Positions 17,472 through 26,260 of a stretch of 64,000 bases of DNA are shown one piece after another (within the stretch, counting starts at the first letter, position 1; each line of letters opens with the position of its first letter). Position numbers and translations under genes: made by a program. The stretch is from Imperialibacter sp040222815 (GTDB taxonomy: Bacteria; Bacteroidota; Bacteroidia; Cytophagales; Cyclobacteriaceae): positions 124,001-188,000 of the forward strand of contig NZ_JAVKCH010000026.1 in the NCBI RefSeq assembly GCF_040222815.1, written 5' to 3'. The notes beneath the pieces are model-generated. The model did no database searches and was not told the DNA's origin. It was given only the letters and a program-made list of their open reading frames with translations.

Positions 17472-18476
17472 TCACAAATTTACCCTGTCAATTTCTTGCC
17501 TTTGCCATTGAAAATTTCTCCCGATCAATTGCTGAATTTTGGTTAAGCTAACAAAAGATTTTGCAACTACCTTATCAAAGGGAGCAGTTTGAATATTGAG
17601 TATTCGGCTGATCTCATCTCCAAGCAAATACTCCATAAGGGCGGAAACAGGTAAATTAACGGAGTTATTTCGCATTTCAACTTCTATATGCCTTCTAAGT
17701 GCGGTTGCTAGTTCAGTCCCCTCAACAGATTTGGAAAAGTGCCTTTTCACTATGTGCTTTTCCAGCACCAACGCCTCCTTTGCACTACCCTTTAGTAGTT
17801 CTCTTTCAATCCCCAGCCACTGCCCTATCAGGTTCCAGTATTGTAAAAAGTCCTTACTTTCTGCGCCCTTTATGTCGACACCCAACTTTCGTAGCCCACG
17901 CAATACTATTAATGAGAACGCTAAGTTTGTTCCAGCCATGTCCTCCTGGTTGATTGGAAGTCCCCAACTGGCCTGCCAGAAAGGTTGATTCTTTATGTAA
18001 TACCTGGTGAGTGCATGCATAAGCCTTACTTTGAGAATACTCCTGAAGCCCCTTCCATGGGCATCAAATGCTCCAGGCTCAGATACATCAATCACAAAGG
18101 AGGCGGTTTCGACTAGCCGCTTGCCCGGGGCTTCCCTAAGCCGTTTGGAGTGATACAAAACTTTAGCGCCGTTGGCGGCGGCATAGCAGTACGGAAGCGA
18201 ATAGAGTCCCAGGCAGAGCAGAATCAGAGGTTGATGTTTGGAGAAAAATTCCTGAGCACTCTTTAAGTGCTTCGGCAGGCTATTTTGAGGTAGCGCCTCA
18301 TTTTGATTGATGAAATTTATCAGCTCTTTGGGCCAGCTATCATCGGGCTGCTGGCTATTAAGAGAGAAGTTCTTCCATTTGCCCGCCCCCCAAAGCTCAG
18401 GCATATCTCGTTGAATGACTTCAACAACAGCGTCGGCGGGAGGATCACCAATGAGCCTAAATTTTTCTAAATCCAT
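17472..18476 (-). CDS. MpaB/Lcp-like oxygenase family protein (DUF2236)
   Basis: 334-residue protein of the DUF2236 family, which includes fungal MpaB and rubber-degrading latex-clearing protein (a haem-b dioxygenase). The diagnostic stretch is visible: KVRLMHALTRYY, followed by GLPINQEDMAGTNLAFS. In Lcp the His of the first motif binds haem, and the Lys/Arg and Thr nearby line the active site; those residues appear conserved by eye. The substrate is unknown, and most bacterial relatives are uncharacterised. A terminator hairpin abuts its start codon. DUF2721 follows by 1 base. Confidence 0.82.
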   Translation of the reverse strand: MDLEKFRLIGDPPADAVVEVIQRDMPELWGAGKWKNFSLNSQQPDDSWPKELINFINQNEALPQNSLPKHLKSAQEFFSKHQPLILLCLGLYSLPYCYAAANGAKVLYHSKRLREAPGKRLVETASFVIDVSEPGAFDAHGRGFRSILKVRLMHALTRYYIKNQPFWQASWGLPINQEDMAGTNLAFSLIVLRGLRKLGVDIKGAESKDFLQYWNLIGQWLGIERELLKGSAKEALVLEKHIVKRHFSKSVEGTELATALRRHIEVEMRNNSVNLPVSALMEYLLGDEISRILNIQTAPFDKVVAKSFVSLTKIQQLIGRNFQWQRQEIDRVNL

Positions 18477-18516
18477 AAAAAAAGCATGCAGTTAACGGTA
18501 TAACCCTGCATGCTTC
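18476..18516 (-). terminator. Rho-independent terminator
   Basis: Perfect 10-bp stem CTGCATGCTT/AAGCATGCAG (18506-18515 with 18482-18491), then a T run on the minus strand that runs up to the ATG of the next gene. It ends the 18535-19341 transcript. Confidence 0.88.
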
Positions 18517-18534
18517 CTATTAGTTAACTAAAGA

Positions 18535-19341
18535 TCAAAAAGATTTTAACACTTTACATGAAGATCCATTCTTCACGAACGTATACTTTGCATTCTCGTA
18601 TTTATAAAATTTCACACCCATCAGAAGAAATACGCCCACTTTTTCGGGCAGCCCTTTTGGGGGTACTATTGAGAGTTGGGCGGTAATCGGCTGGATAGCT
18701 ATTTTTAAATCAGGAAACATGTTGCTTTCAAATGAATCGGTTAAGCCATGGTGATCAGGATTGCACGGCCTGTAAGAAGCTTCCTCCTCATCGAAATAAA
18801 AATCTGAAATAGAGACCAACTTTGCTGTTAGTTTGAAATGAGTAGCTTCTGCCGGGAAGGAGATATTGCTTTGAGGGACAAAACCTGGGAAGTGGAGGAT
18901 TACATGTCCCCGACCCTGCCCCGGATGGACAAAGTATTTCGGATAGAAAGTAGTGCCAAAAGGGAACTCCGGGTTGAATTCAAAGCCCTCTACCTGCTTG
19001 CCATATTTACTCGGCGTCAAGGGGCGTCGACCAGTCGGGCCATCAACACCTTTTACCAAGCCTCTGAATTTAGCTGTCAATTTTCCAGAGGAATAAGTTT
19101 CGCATATATCACCCAGATCGCCGGTCATAGTCATGCGCATGGTTCTGGCCATCATGCTGGCCACACCGAATTCCTTTTGATTGTTCCTAAGTTCCTGGTA
19201 TGACTCTTTACTTTTGATGTCGCTGGCAGAAGGGCCGCCCTTTCTTGCTATGATTGTCCTTTCAACGCCACTTATCTTATATACTCTCCAATCTTTTGGG
19301 TTGTCAATTGCACTTTTCCTTAGCTCGAGGTTTTCATTCAT
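18535..19341 (-). CDS. Conserved hypothetical protein, unrecognised
   Basis: 268-residue protein without signal peptide or membrane helix. Near the N-terminus it has an arginine/lysine-rich patch (VERTIIARKGGPSASDIK) followed by a stretch that resembles proteins I have seen annotated only as hypothetical in Bacteroidota. The second half is beta-rich (VILHFPGFVP, LTAKLVSISDFYF) and contains two Cys. No catalytic motif is evident. It has its own terminator and a 390-base upstream region, so it is probably monocistronic. Confidence 0.6.
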   Translation of the reverse strand: MNENLELRKSAIDNPKDWRVYKISGVERTIIARKGGPSASDIKSKESYQELRNNQKEFGVASMMARTMRMTMTGDLGDICETYSSGKLTAKFRGLVKGVDGPTGRRPLTPSKYGKQVEGFEFNPEFPFGTTFYPKYFVHPGQGRGHVILHFPGFVPQSNISFPAEATHFKLTAKLVSISDFYFDEEEASYRPCNPDHHGLTDSFESNMFPDLKIAIQPITAQLSIVPPKGLPEKVGVFLLMGVKFYKYENAKYTFVKNGSSCKVLKSF

Positions 19342-19732
19342 CTTTTTGGTTGGTTACACAATTCTACACTGATTCCTAATACTTATAATGTAAATACAGC
19401 AAAATATTACTTTTCGAATAATCCGCTAACCAGGCCAGTCAGCTACCGATTGGAAATATTATCAAAAAAATAGCACACAAGCAAAGTTTGGCTAAAAAAT
19501 ATGATCCGCAATATGTAATAAAGCCAGTAGTGGACAAATTAACATGAATTATTTACCGTTTATTAAACTTGCATTCATCCAATATCCCTAGATTTACTCA
19601 CCTCCTATTTAATTTAAAGTATTACTTTAAGTGTGAGCGTTATTCACTTTATTGATATTTTCAACAAAGATGTTACTTACTCACGAAGAGAATTCTTCTA
19701 TCTTTTTTCCAGTCAGCCTCATGTAAGATTTA
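19342..19732. other. Intergenic region between divergent genes
   Basis: 390 AT-rich bases between divergent genes. It must hold two promoters, but I see no full TTTG/TAnnTTTG match. No open frame or stable hairpin stands out. Confidence 0.5.
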
Positions 19733-20248
19733 ATGCAAAATCAAACAAAAACGAATCTCAGTTATAGGCTAAAGTCACTGGCAAATACTTTTGTAACCGG
19801 AGGGATGGAACCTTCGAAGGTCTCCTTGTCAATCAGTCTCGGCTTTCTCTGGGGCGTCTTTCCACTAGTAGGCACTTCTACGGTACTTTGCACCGCCAGT
19901 TCACTGTTCTTTAAGCTAAACATGGCTATTATTCAGGCAGTTAATTACATCGTTTATCCTATACAGTTGGCCCTTCTGCTCCCTTACTTTTACATCGGAG
20001 CGCCTTTCACCGGGTTTACCATCAACGGTTCGTCCATTGACAAAATTGGGGAGTTTTCTTTTTCACTCAATAGTCTGGCAGAAATTTCCGGAGATTTGCT
20101 TTTCATTGCGGTCAATATGCTTTTGGGATGGCTGCTATTGGCCCCTCTGGCATCTTTTATCATCTATTTGGTTTCAAAGCGAGTGTTGACAAGCAGGCAA
20201 ACTAAGGTCGGCGCAGTTGGCGACAACGATCACAACTCAAAAGGCTAA
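19733..20248 (+). CDS. DUF2062 membrane protein
   Basis: Inner-membrane protein of 171 residues. Two long hydrophobic stretches flank the conserved GFLWGVFPLVGTSTVL and NYIVYPIQLALLLPYFYIG segments that identify DUF2062; a last hydrophobic stretch lies at about 118-148. The function is unknown. It lies 91 bases upstream of the SulP transporter gene on the same strand and may share its transcript. Confidence 0.83.
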   Translation: MQNQTKTNLSYRLKSLANTFVTGGMEPSKVSLSISLGFLWGVFPLVGTSTVLCTASSLFFKLNMAIIQAVNYIVYPIQLALLLPYFYIGAPFTGFTINGSSIDKIGEFSFSLNSLAEISGDLLFIAVNMLLGWLLLAPLASFIIYLVSKRVLTSRQTKVGAVGDNDHNSKG

Positions 20249-20339
20249 TCAACCCCTTATCAAATCATTGCAACAAATTTTCTATATTTAAGTATTTCCT
20301 GTTGCATCTTTGCATCATCAAAATCACAAACTCTAAACA

Positions 20340-21911
20340 ATGTCCGATAAGAATTCTTTAAACTCAAGCCCTAACATCTTCGGGCACTTCAAATACGATG
20401 GCCCTGCCGGCCTGGTAGTTTTTCTTGTTGCTTTGCCCCTGTGTTTAGGTATTGCGCTCGCATCTGGAGCGCCGCTCTTTTCAGGCGTTATTGCCGGAAT
20501 TGTTGGAGGCTTAGTGGTAGCCTCCTTCAGTGGCTCTCAACTAGCTGTCAGTGGTCCGGCTGCCGGCCTGACAATTATCGTTCTCAACGCTATAGATGAC
20601 TTAGGTTCCTTCGAGTCGTTTCTTCTTGCAGTCTTCATTGCGGGCGCTATCCAGCTCTTACTGGGCTTTCTGAAGGCCGGTGTTATTGGCAATTTCTTCC
20701 CTTCTGCAGTAATCAAAGGAATGCTTGCTGCCATAGGGCTTATATTGATACTGAAACAAATACCTCATGCTTTCGGCTACGATTCAGATCCGGAGGGTGA
20801 TATAGAATTTTTCCAACCCGACGGACAAAACACCTTTACCGAGATTTTCACTGCCCTCGAAAATTTAAGTATTGGAGCCATTGCCATCTGCCTAATTTCG
20901 TTGGCTGTCATCCTTCTCTGGGATAGGCCTGGGATAAAGAAAAAAGCGTTTTTCTCTATCGTGCCTGCACCGTTGGTGGTGGTACTCCTGGGAATAGGCA
21001 TTAATCAGCTCTTCATCAAATTTCTACCTGACATGGCTCTCGGTCAGAGCCACCTCGTTTCGTTGCCTATTATTGGCAATCTGAGTGAATTTGCCAACGA
21101 ACTCACTTTCCCGGATTTTAGCCAGTTTGGTAACCCCGAAATCTATGTAGTGGCCATTACCCTCGCCATTATTGCAAGTTTGGAAACCTTATTGAGTCTG
21201 GAAGCCACCGACAAACTCGATCCGTACAAAAGAGTTGCCCCTCAAAATCGTGAGCTTAAGGCACAGGGTATTGGTAATATGGTCTCAGGACTTATCGGAG
21301 GCCTGCCGCTAACAGCTGTAATTGTGAGAAGTTCCGCCAACATAGATTCGGGGGCGCACACAAAAATGTCAGCAATTATCCATGGTGCTTTGCTTCTTCT
21401 TAGTGTGGTTGTTATTCCACATATCCTTAACCTGATACCGCTGGCTGCCCTTGCAGCTATATTAATAATGGTTGGCTTCAAACTGGCGAAGCCATCGTTG
21501 TTCAGGTCCATGTTTCAAAAGGGAATGGGGCAGTTCCTACCATTTGTTATTACAATCACAGCGATTCTGTTGTCAGATTTACTTATTGGCATTTCTATTG
21601 GAATGGCTATCGGCTTGTTCTTTGTGATCAAGAGCAATTTCCACGAAGCGATTATTGTCACTGAAGATCACGCTAACTATCTGGTGAAATTGAACAAAGA
21701 TGTTACCTTTCTCAATAAGTCGGCCCTGAGAACCACCTTGCAAAATATTCCGAAGGGAGCCTATGTGATAATTGATGGCACCAAATCAATTTTTATCGAC
21801 AACGACATATCTGAAGTTATTGAGGATTTCGTTGAAACATCAGAAAACAGAAACATAACGGTTGAATTGAAGAAGTCTTCCACCAGCTACAATCACTTAT
21901 TTAAGAAATAG
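20340..21911 (+). CDS. SulP family inorganic anion (likely bicarbonate) transporter
   Basis: Inner-membrane transporter of 523 residues, SLC26/SulP family. The N-terminal part has the GPAGLVVFLVALPLCLGIAL and SGPAAGLTIIV segments; about 10-14 helices reach to residue 430. A short STAS-like domain (about 440-523, with VIIDGTKSIFID) closes the protein. SulP proteins move sulfate, bicarbonate, dicarboxylates or other anions. The beta-carbonic anhydrase gene starts 5 bases after this stop, so bicarbonate is the most likely substrate; that is inference from context. Confidence 0.9.
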   Translation: MSDKNSLNSSPNIFGHFKYDGPAGLVVFLVALPLCLGIALASGAPLFSGVIAGIVGGLVVASFSGSQLAVSGPAAGLTIIVLNAIDDLGSFESFLLAVFIAGAIQLLLGFLKAGVIGNFFPSAVIKGMLAAIGLILILKQIPHAFGYDSDPEGDIEFFQPDGQNTFTEIFTALENLSIGAIAICLISLAVILLWDRPGIKKKAFFSIVPAPLVVVLLGIGINQLFIKFLPDMALGQSHLVSLPIIGNLSEFANELTFPDFSQFGNPEIYVVAITLAIIASLETLLSLEATDKLDPYKRVAPQNRELKAQGIGNMVSGLIGGLPLTAVIVRSSANIDSGAHTKMSAIIHGALLLLSVVVIPHILNLIPLAALAAILIMVGFKLAKPSLFRSMFQKGMGQFLPFVITITAILLSDLLIGISIGMAIGLFFVIKSNFHEAIIVTEDHANYLVKLNKDVTFLNKSALRTTLQNIPKGAYVIIDGTKSIFIDNDISEVIEDFVETSENRNITVELKKSSTSYNHLFKK

Positions 21912-21916
21912 TACAA

Positions 21917-22558
21917 ATGAAGCCTTACGAAAAACTGTTACTTGAAAATAAAGCATGGGCACGTGAACGTGTTCAATCCGACCCTAACTACTTTAACCAT
22001 CTGTCTGAAATACAATCCCCACAGTTTCTGTGGATTGGTTGTGCCGACTCCCGGGTGCCGGCCAACGAGATCACGAACACTGAACCAGGTGAGATGTTTG
22101 TTCACAGAAACATTGCCAATATGGTGGTGCACACTGACCTCAACATGTTGAGTGTTTTGCAGTATGCGGTTGAGCACCTCAAAGTCGATCACATTATTGT
22201 GACCGGCCACTACGGCTGTGGGGGGGTAAAAGCTGCCATGACCAACCAAGACTTTGGCCTGATCAATAAATGGTTGAGAAACATAAAAGAAGTGTATCGA
22301 ATTCACAAAGAGGAAATAGATCAGCTACCCAATGAGGATAAAAAAGCAGACAGACTGGTGGAGCTTAATGTGATTGAACAAGTCCATAATTTAGCCAAAA
22401 CGTCGATAGTGCAACACGCTTGGAAAAAGGAGCAGCGTCCGATGCTGCATGGGTGGGTATACGGATTGAAAGATGGCATTTTGAACGAAGTATTTAGGAT
22501 GGATCCAAATACTCAGCTTGATCCCATCTACATGTTTGACTTTGATGACGTGAAATAA
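21917..22558 (+). CDS. can: Beta-class carbonic anhydrase
   Basis: Zinc enzyme that interconverts CO2 and bicarbonate, 213 residues, cytoplasmic. The zinc and active-site residues are at the classical positions: Cys42, Asp44 and Arg46 in CADSR, and His98 and Cys101 in GHYGCGG. The length fits E. coli Can. It is encoded 5 bases after the SulP gene, so the pair would couple anion transport to hydration of CO2. Confidence 0.95.
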   Translation: MKPYEKLLLENKAWARERVQSDPNYFNHLSEIQSPQFLWIGCADSRVPANEITNTEPGEMFVHRNIANMVVHTDLNMLSVLQYAVEHLKVDHIIVTGHYGCGGVKAAMTNQDFGLINKWLRNIKEVYRIHKEEIDQLPNEDKKADRLVELNVIEQVHNLAKTSIVQHAWKKEQRPMLHGWVYGLKDGILNEVFRMDPNTQLDPIYMFDFDDVK

Positions 22559-22756
22559 GTGTACAGAAAGGTATCACTTCTGAGGGCCAGCATGTGGATG
22601 CTGGCTTTTTTTCTACTAGCACCCTCCTTTCAGGGATGCTCAAGCCATTCCTACAATATAAAAACTGTGAAGCCGAAAGTGCATCACCGCTATTACAATC
22701 CTAAAAAGGATAAACATAAAAGCAGGGTCAAGAAGGTTAAAATGAAATCGACCTAG
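22559..22756 (+). CDS. Small basic lipoprotein
   Basis: 65-residue product with an N-terminal hydrophobic signal and lipobox-like SFQGC, then a strongly basic tail (HHRYYNPKKDKHKSRVKKVK). The GTG at 22559 directly follows the carbonic anhydrase stop; an ATG at 22592 would give a shorter but still complete signal. Small, highly basic lipoproteins of this kind occur in Bacteroidota without known function. Confidence 0.6.
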   Translation: MYRKVSLLRASMWMLAFFLLAPSFQGCSSHSYNIKTVKPKVHHRYYNPKKDKHKSRVKKVKMKST

Positions 22757-22762
22757 TCGCTA

Positions 22763-23026
22763 TTAATTGGTGCGATTGCTGGCAGTAGGCTTACCAGGGG
22801 TGTTTGATTCGCTCTTCGCAACGGCTTTCTTTCCACTATCCTCAGTGGTTGAGATTTTAGCCACTTTCACGGTGTCGTTGTTCTTCCACTGATAAAAGGT
22901 AGCTCCTCTAAATTCTCTTATTGGCGATGTGTAGTAGGCTTTTTTTGCACTCTTCTTGGGAGAAGGTGTGGCGTTTACAAACCCGACCAACATTAAGAAA
23001 GAAATAACTAAAAAAACCTTTTTCAC
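22763..23026 (-). CDS. Small exported protein, 87 residues
   Basis: Hypothetical exported protein. I place the start at GTG 23026, because the sequence from there (V/M-KKVFLVISFLMLVGFVNA) is a clean signal peptide; an ORF extending further upstream would put a hydrophilic stretch before it. The mature part is rich in Lys, Ser and Thr (KKSAKKAYY, then KAVAKSESNTPGKP) and contains GATFYQW. It converges with the small lipoprotein gene, 6 bases apart. No family is recognised. Confidence 0.55.
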   Translation of the reverse strand: MKKVFLVISFLMLVGFVNATPSPKKSAKKAYYTSPIREFRGATFYQWKNNDTVKVAKISTTEDSGKKAVAKSESNTPGKPTASNRTN

Positions 23027-23263
23027 TTCGCTTTTACTTTTATTACTCTTCGAAGGTACGCATAAACCATGGCTATTGAAAGGCTCACTACCCTTATTAC
23101 TACGACCAGGGCTATATATTCGATCAACCACATGATTGGAAAGATCAACAAAGCTGAAAAACCTTACATGAATGATATAATTTTTCTGAAGTTACCCTTC
23201 TCCACAATCTGTCTTTGATTCTGCATTTCTTTTTTTACTTTGGAACTCAAAACCGTCAACTAT

Positions 23264-24970
23264 ATGAAAAGACTTACCAACCTGATTCTTATTGCTGTTC
23301 TATTGTACAGCTGCTCTCAAAAAGTAAATGAGCCTCAGCGGGTCATTGAGCGTGGACAGACTGCAAAAAATGGGATGGTCGTTTCAGCACACCCGCTGGC
23401 ATCACAAGTGGGAGCTGATATACTTAAAAAAGGTGGTAATGCTGTGGACGCTGCCATTGCAGTACAGTTTGCGCTGGCTGTTGTTTATCCAGGGGCAGGT
23501 AATATCGGAGGTGGTGGTTTTATGGTTATCCGCAGAAATGACGGATCGGTTGATGGCTTAGACTACAGAGAAGAAGCGCCTGCGGCGGCTTCGAGAAATA
23601 TGTACCTCGATGAAAACGGAGAAGTTATCGAAAACCTGAGCTGGCTGGGGCACCTGGCTTCTGGCGTGCCAGGCTCGGTGGATGGGATGGTGAAGGCGCA
23701 TGAAAAATATGGCAGCCTGAGCTGGGAAGAGTTGGTGCAGCCGTCCATTGACCTGGCAGCCAACGGCTTTGCTCTTACCGAAAAAGAAGCCGGCGGACTC
23801 AATCGGGGAAAAGACAATTTTATAAAGTACAATACCGTTAGTCCGGACTTTATTTTAAAGGACGGTGAGTGGATGGCAGGCGACACCATATTTTTGAAGG
23901 ATCTCGCCAAAACACTTTCGCTCATTCGTGATAAAAAAGAGGCAGGTTTCTACGAAGGCGAGACTGCCGATCTCATCGTGGCCGAAATGCAACGTGGAAA
24001 GGGCATTATTACGCTGGAAGACCTGAAAAACTATGATGCAGTTTGGAGAACACCAGTGACTGGCTCCTATAGAGGTCACAAGATTATTTCTATGGCGCCT
24101 CCTTCCAGCGGTGGCATCGCATTGCTGCAGCTGCTACAGTCTGTAGAGCCCTACCCCATCAGTGAATTGGGCTGGAACACAACCAAAACGGTTCATTTGA
24201 TCACTGAGGCCGAAAGACGTGTGTACGCTGATCGGGCGAAATATCTTGGAGATCCTGACTACTTCGATGTGCCTATGGCCGGACTGGTAGATCCTGCTTA
24301 CAACAAAAAGCGGATGTCTTCCTTCAATCCTGATAATGCCTCTTTATCCTCAGAAGTTACCGAAGGCAACCCTGTTGCTCTTTTAGAATCGGATCAGACC
24401 ACACACTTTTCGGTAGTAGATGCTGAGGGCAACGCTGTGTCCGTAACCACCACACTTAATGGAGGCTTCGGGAGTAAAGTGTTTGTGGCGGGCGCTGGCT
24501 TTTTGCTCAATAATGAAATGGATGACTTTAGCGTGAAACCTGGCTACGCCAACGCCTATGGCTTGGTGGGTGGTGAAGCCAATGCGATTGAGCCGGGTAA
24601 AAGGATGCTTAGCTCAATGACCCCTTCTATTGTTGAAAAAGAAGGGCAATTGATGATGGTGGTAGGTACGCCAGGCGGGTCTACCATTATTACTTCCGTA
24701 TTTCAGACAATCCTCAATGTGGTTGACCACGGCATGGGCATGCAGGAAGCTGTGACTGCCAGAAGATTTCACCATCAGTGGCTACCCGACTTGATACTCA
24801 CTGAAACCGATGCACTCACGTCTGAGATTACCTCTGAACTGGATAGCATGGGCCATCACTTCAGAGATGCTGGAAATATTGGCAGGGTTGATGCCATTCT
24901 TGTCTTGCCTGACGGCATGCTGGAAGGCGGCGCAGATCCAAGAGGTGATGATACCGCTATTGGCTACTAA
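23264..24970 (+). CDS. ggt: Gamma-glutamyltransferase
   Basis: Lipid-anchored gamma-glutamyltransferase (lipobox LYSC), 568 residues, which cleaves or transfers the gamma-glutamyl group of glutathione and related peptides. The proenzyme is expected to cut itself before Thr379 (QTTHFSVVD), giving large and small subunits; the GSKVFVAGAGFLLNNEMDDF and SSMTPSIV segments of the small subunit are present. A TTG at 23240 would add 8 residues, but the ATG at 23264 gives the proper signal peptide. The P1 peptidase gene follows within 20 bases, so both probably serve peptide recycling. Confidence 0.94.
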   Translation: MKRLTNLILIAVLLYSCSQKVNEPQRVIERGQTAKNGMVVSAHPLASQVGADILKKGGNAVDAAIAVQFALAVVYPGAGNIGGGGFMVIRRNDGSVDGLDYREEAPAAASRNMYLDENGEVIENLSWLGHLASGVPGSVDGMVKAHEKYGSLSWEELVQPSIDLAANGFALTEKEAGGLNRGKDNFIKYNTVSPDFILKDGEWMAGDTIFLKDLAKTLSLIRDKKEAGFYEGETADLIVAEMQRGKGIITLEDLKNYDAVWRTPVTGSYRGHKIISMAPPSSGGIALLQLLQSVEPYPISELGWNTTKTVHLITEAERRVYADRAKYLGDPDYFDVPMAGLVDPAYNKKRMSSFNPDNASLSSEVTEGNPVALLESDQTTHFSVVDAEGNAVSVTTTLNGGFGSKVFVAGAGFLLNNEMDDFSVKPGYANAYGLVGGEANAIEPGKRMLSSMTPSIVEKEGQLMMVVGTPGGSTIITSVFQTILNVVDHGMGMQEAVTARRFHHQWLPDLILTETDALTSEITSELDSMGHHFRDAGNIGRVDAILVLPDGMLEGGADPRGDDTAIGY

Positions 24971-24988
24971 GTGACTCGAAAAAACAAG

Positions 24989-26116
24989 ATGAACCGTCTG
25001 CTGCTGATATTCTTTTGCCTGATTAGCCTGTTGGCCAACGCCCAACAAAGGCCAGCAGAGCTGGGTGTCAAAATCGGTGTCCTGCCTTCAGGCGAATTCA
25101 ACGCCATCACAGACGTTAAAGGTGTAAAAGTCGGCCACTTCACACTTACTGAAGGTGATGGTATCAGGACTGGGGTGACCTCTATCCTACCCCACGACGG
25201 GAATATCTTTCAGTCGAAAGTACCAGCGGCTATTTACCTGGGTAACGCTTTTGGCAAACTAGCCGGGTACACCCAGGTGGAAGAGCTTGGCAATATTGAA
25301 ACGCCCATCCTGCTCACCAATACACTTGCGGTGGCAGATGCTTCCAAGGCTTTGGTAAAATACACTTTAGCATTGCCTGGTAATGAGAATGTAAGATCAG
25401 TGAATGCTGTTGTTGGAGAAACCAACGACAGCTATCTCAATGATATTCGCAGTTTTCCGCTCCAGCCAGAGCATTTTGCAGCGGCTATTCAGGCAGCAAA
25501 ATCAGGAAAGGTTGAAGAAGGCAACGTAGGTGCTGGCACTGGCACAGTTTGCTTTGGGTACAAAGGTGGCATTGGCACCTCGAGCCGAAAACTCCCCGAA
25601 AGCTTAGGAGGATACACCGTGGGTGTGCTGGTGCAAACGAACTTTGGTGGTAACCTTACAATTGATGGCGAAGCCATTGATGAAATACTGGAGCAATACC
25701 CCTACCGGAAGCAAATCCTTGGCTCGGTGGACGGTTCGTGCATGATCGTGGTAGCCACTGATGCTCCGCTTGATGCACGAAACCTGGAGAGGCTTGCGAA
25801 AAGGGCTATTTTGGGGTTAGGAAGGACAGGTGGTATTGCATCCAATGGCAGCGGCGACTACGTGATAGCTTTCTCCACTGCTGAGGGACTGAGAGTTCCT
25901 TATGATTCCCCATCGCCTCTATTACAACAAAATGTGCTGACCAACGACAGCATGACGCCGCTATTTATGGGAGTAATTGAAGCAACGGAAGAAGCAATTG
26001 TGAATTCCCTTTGGGCCGCTACTACTATGACGGGATACCAAAACCATACCGTTGAAGCACTTCCAAAGGATAAGGTGATGGATTTGTTGAAAAAGGGAGG
26101 GAAAATCAAAAAATAG
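24989..26116 (+). CDS. P1 family peptidase (DmpA/BapA-like aminopeptidase)
   Basis: Self-processing N-terminal-nucleophile peptidase of the S58/P1 family, 375 residues after the ATG at 24989 (a GTG at 24971 directly after the ggt stop is less likely, since the signal peptide begins with MNRLLLIFF). Cleavage is expected between Gly249 and Ser250 in VDGSCMIVVATDAPL, leaving Ser250 as nucleophile; the GGIASNGSGDY segment is also conserved. These enzymes remove N-terminal residues, including D- or beta-amino acids. Exported, and probably co-transcribed with ggt. Confidence 0.92.
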   Translation: MNRLLLIFFCLISLLANAQQRPAELGVKIGVLPSGEFNAITDVKGVKVGHFTLTEGDGIRTGVTSILPHDGNIFQSKVPAAIYLGNAFGKLAGYTQVEELGNIETPILLTNTLAVADASKALVKYTLALPGNENVRSVNAVVGETNDSYLNDIRSFPLQPEHFAAAIQAAKSGKVEEGNVGAGTGTVCFGYKGGIGTSSRKLPESLGGYTVGVLVQTNFGGNLTIDGEAIDEILEQYPYRKQILGSVDGSCMIVVATDAPLDARNLERLAKRAILGLGRTGGIASNGSGDYVIAFSTAEGLRVPYDSPSPLLQQNVLTNDSMTPLFMGVIEATEEAIVNSLWAATTMTGYQNHTVEALPKDKVMDLLKKGGKIKK

Positions 26117-26156
26117 AGCAGAGCGGGGAATATTTTTTACTGTTCCCCGCTCTGCG
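26100..26156. terminator. Strong hairpin between convergent genes
   Basis: Perfect 13-bp stem (GCAGAGCGGGGAA 26118-26130 with its complement 26143-26155), 12-base loop. A T run follows only on the minus strand (CTATTTTTTG), so it mainly ends the 26261-27394 gene; the hairpin may also stop the plus-strand transcript. Confidence 0.8.
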
Positions 26157-26260
26157 GATAGTTCATAAACCTGACAAATAGCCCCGTTGCCACCTAAAAA
26201 CTACTAGCACTGGAGAAGCGATTCTAAATCTCTCCCTGCTTCCTGGTAAAAATGAGAGGC

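Noticed and set aside
20249..20339. Promoter for the SulP gene
   Set aside because: TATATTTA and a nearby TTG are present, but the spacing is about 12 bases, too short for a Bacteroidota promoter, so I did not annotate it.
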